A stretch of DNA of 64,000 bases from Rhizobium grahamii CCGE 502 (lineage in GTDB: Bacteria; Pseudomonadota; Alphaproteobacteria; Rhizobiales; Rhizobiaceae), in contig NZ_AEYE02000035.1 in assembly GCF_000298315.2 (NCBI RefSeq), forward strand, positions 434,001 to 498,000. The letters are read 5' to 3'. Under the pieces are notes generated by a model. That model had not been told where the DNA came from and did not search any database. It worked only from the letters and a program-made list of their open reading frames with translations. The stretch's first letter is position 1. Each line of letters opens with the position of its first letter. The position numbers and the translations under genes are program-made. Positions 62,111-64,000 of the stretch are shown here, one piece after another.

Positions 62111-62446
62111 CGTCAGTCAATGGATGGCCGTACGCCATGAGCGTCCATCCTTTGTTGGGCCGCGACTTTCGGAGTTGGCGATTAGTTGGCGTGAAACTGT
62201 ACAGGCCCCCGCTTTGCGTGTTCTTCACACGAACGAGAAAAGCTACTGGCCCCGGACGGCGACGAATTGACCAGGCTTTCACACAAAAATTTGTTTCCCA
62301 GGTGGCAAGTGAGTTCCGAGATGAGGCTTCCTGTTAGGATCTAAAAAAAAATTGAAAATTCTGCACAAACACTCTTGCGGTTTGTCCACGATCCGCATAG
62401 ATCACGGCCACCGACGCGGCGGGCCGAACCGGACCGATCTCGCGAG
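62111..62446. other. intergenic stretch before the tRNA gene
   Basis: About 335 bases between the GFA gene and the tRNA. Open frames lack ribosome sites. A poly-A run at 62342-62350 (CTAAAAAAAAATTG) and AT-rich sequence near 62340-62375 could serve as tRNA promoter surroundings. No hairpin stands out. Confidence 0.45.
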
Positions 62447-62522
62447 GGGCGATTAGCTCAGTTGGTAGAGCGCCTCGTTTACACCGAGGATGTCGGGAGT
62501 TCGAGTCTCTCATCGCCCACCA
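62447..62522 (+). tRNA. tRNA-Val (anticodon TAC)
   Basis: The 76-base cloverleaf closes well: acceptor GGGCGAT (62447-62453) with ATCGCCC (62512-62518), D arm GCTC/GAGC with AGTTGGTA, anticodon stem CCTCG/CGAGG around loop TTTACAC (anticodon TAC, read as Val), and T arm around GTTCGAGTC. The discriminator A and an encoded CCA (62520-62522) follow. No integrase gene is visible beside it. Confidence 0.95.
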
Positions 62523-62666
62523 TTTTCCCTCCTTTGCTTCAATACCGCTCTTGCGAAGAGGCGGCTTCATATCTCTAGACCGTATGTTCGTGGGCTGAAG
62601 GTGGCCCGCCCCCACGATGAGCTGATTTCGGGGGCTGCTCTGGATAGGCCGGAGCCACCCGGCAGC

Positions 62667-63602
62667 TTAAGCGAAGGCTGAAAGACGATAGCGTAATTTT
62701 CCTCGGCTTGGATACGTCCAAGTTGAAGCTTTCAGTGGCCATTGCTGAAGGAGAACGCAACGGCGAGGTTCGGTTTTTCGGGGACATCTCTTCCGAGCCG
62801 GGCGAGCTGACCGCGGTCTGGGGTTCCACATGAAGCTCATGTGGCGATCCGCGACTTGGTGCGGGCTCGCGAGGCAGCCAGCGATGCCCTGAAACAGGCG
62901 CGCCAGCAACTTCAGTCTTTCTTGTTGCGTCATGGCCGGATCTATACCGGCCGCAAACCATAGACGCGCGCCCATATAAGATGGCCGACGTGCCAGGCCT
63001 TCGATCATCCCGCCCACCAGATCCTGGTGGCGGAATATTGCCAGGCCATCGAGGATGCCGGTGTGCGTCTGGACCGGCTGACCCAGCTGGTGGTGGAGAC
63101 TGCGGCATCTTGGTCGATGGCTCCGGTTGTGGCCGCCTACCAAGCGATGCGCGGCGTTGCATTCATGACGGCGGTCACCTTTGTCGTCGAAATCGGCTAT
63201 GTCAGGCGCTTTGATAATCCCCGTCAGTTAATGGCGTATCTTGGTCTTGTGCCGTCGGAAAGCTCGACGGGCGAACGGGTCAAGCGTGGTGGGATCACCA
63301 AGGCAGGCAACACAAGGGTGCGGCGGGTCCTTATAGAAGGCGCCTGGACATATCGCTTCCCTGCACGCGTAAGCCCTACGATCCAGGCAAGGCTAGGCGG
63401 ATTACCAAGGACCGTTCGAGAAATTGCCTGGCAAGGCCAAGTGCGGCTTTGTGCGCGCTATCGCAAGCTGATGGCAGCAGGCAAGCCAAAGGTCGTCGCG
63501 GTTACCGCCATTGCCGGTGAGATGGCAGCTTTTCTTTGGGCGATTGGACAGGTGGTCGCAGAGCAAACGAACTTTCGACGTAACGTGCGAATGACGATTT
63601 GA
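62667..63602 (+). pseudogene. IS110-family transposase, degraded
   Basis: Separate frames add up to an IS110 transposase: an N-terminal DEDD-type piece from about 62680 (VIFLGLDTSKLKLSVAIAEG), a second from about 62832 (EAHVAIRDLVRAREAASDAL, LLRHGRIYTGRKP) and a long C-terminal Transposase_20 piece at about 63027-63602 (APVVAAYQAMRGVAFMTAVT, MAYLGLVPSESSTGERVKRG, ITKAGNTRVRRVLIEGAW). The middle of the RuvC-like domain is deleted and there are at least two frame changes, so it is inactive. It lies ~145 bases from the tRNA-Val end. I cannot define the element ends. Confidence 0.75.
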
Positions 63603-63666
63603 ACGACCAGGCCATTGAAGATCGCAAAAACGGCACTAATTGGATGTGTCGCGAAGGGAGGCGGCA

Positions 63667-63894
63667 ATGCAAGACACCGATCTTCTTATTCTCTCCAGGG
63701 CCGTGCAACAATGGTACCGGTATTACGACGTAGATCCGGACGAACAGGCATCGACTTTTCTCAACCACGCAGCGATCGAGCTTTTCGATCAGGGCCATCG
63801 TTCGGTTGAAGGCATCGCTACGATGTTGATCGAGAACTACATCGGGGAATGGCCCATGATAATGAACGCGCCCGGCACAAATACACTTCAATAG
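63667..63894 (+). CDS. small conserved protein, function unknown (75 aa)
   Basis: ATG 63667 has GGGAGGCGGC upstream, a strong ribosome site. The product MQDTDLLILSRAVQQWYRYY continues with PDEQASTFLNHAAIELFDQG and HRSVEGIATMLIENYIGEWP. It is a soluble helical protein without a domain I can name; I recall similar short orphan genes in rhizobia. The sequence beyond 63895 to the window end shows no gene. Confidence 0.55.
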   Translation: MQDTDLLILSRAVQQWYRYYDVDPDEQASTFLNHAAIELFDQGHRSVEGIATMLIENYIGEWPMIMNAPGTNTLQ

Positions 63895-64000
63895 GCGAGA
63901 TCTAACGCGCCGTTTCCGTTGGAGGCGTGGCTCCCGCGGCCGAACTCTTTCCCGGTGTCTGCTTCAGGAGCACCGGGAGGCAAACGGCCTATGGAGATTC

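Noticed and set aside
62390-62600. attachment site for an integrative element at tRNA-Val
   Set aside because: No integrase gene and no repeat of the tRNA 3' end is visible in the window.
1-64000. CRISPR arrays, replication origin and rRNA genes
   Set aside because: I saw no regularly spaced repeats, no repABC or dnaA genes and no rRNA sequence.

Overview
The window reads as a piece of a Rhizobiaceae genome (Rhizobium/Ensifer/Agrobacterium relatives; alphaproteobacterium). The main evidence is a complete rhizobial L-rhamnose locus: DeoR-type rhaR plus the ABC genes rhaSTPQ, rhaU and rhaK on the + strand, with rhaD (aldolase-dehydrogenase fusion) and rhaI opposite. Other supports are an HWE histidine kinase, a DUF6665-like remnant, a DUF982-like protein, DUF1236 and DUF1810 proteins, and GC-rich coding with GGAGG ribosome sites. 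I see no replication, partition or conjugation genes, so the replicon type is open.

Layout. 1-10.4 kb: envelope and stress genes (HlyC/CorC-like CBS protein, DedA, P5C-reductase-like enzyme, DddQ-like cupin, PAS/HWE sensor kinase, L,D-transpeptidase lipoprotein, GYD protein, acylphosphatase). 10.5-14.2 kb: spermidine-synthase-like protein, then a three-gene catabolic operon (amidase, TIM-barrel isomerase, HpaI aldolase). 14.4-18 kb: small genes, a TetR regulator with two palindromic operators, and an ECF41-type sigma factor opposite its carboxymuconolactone decarboxylase partner, with two face-to-face copies of the ECF41 promoter motif between them. 18-29.9 kb: the rhamnose regulon and a 2-keto-4-pentenoate-hydratase-like gene. 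30.4-36.5 kb: a degenerate receiver protein, then amino-acid genes (PuuR-like regulator, omega-amino-acid:pyruvate aminotransferase, Lrp regulator, alanine racemase, D-amino-acid dehydrogenase). 

36.6-49.5 kb is the least ordinary part. A minus-strand operon encodes a Ser/Asn-rich exported protein, a caspase-fold protease fused through an internal Tat-like segment to an FGE-sulfatase-fold domain, and a Trypco1-family protein; these domains recur in predicted bacterial conflict/cell-death systems. Next to it is a convergent redox cluster: two uncharacterised proteins and a Dyp-type peroxidase on +, and a di-heme cytochrome c peroxidase-like protein, a GMC oxidoreductase and a catalase-like protein on -. 

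49.8-64 kb: DHFR/RibD-like reductase, SulP transporter, cbpA/cbpM chaperone pair, an OYE flavoenzyme, a DEDD exonuclease, decayed ISL3 and IS110 transposases, an ArsR/SRPBCC pair with a frameshift, a GFA enzyme, tRNA-Val(TAC) and small orphan genes. Decay is concentrated in the last 6 kb.

All calls come from reading the sequence and recalled family features; no searches were run.
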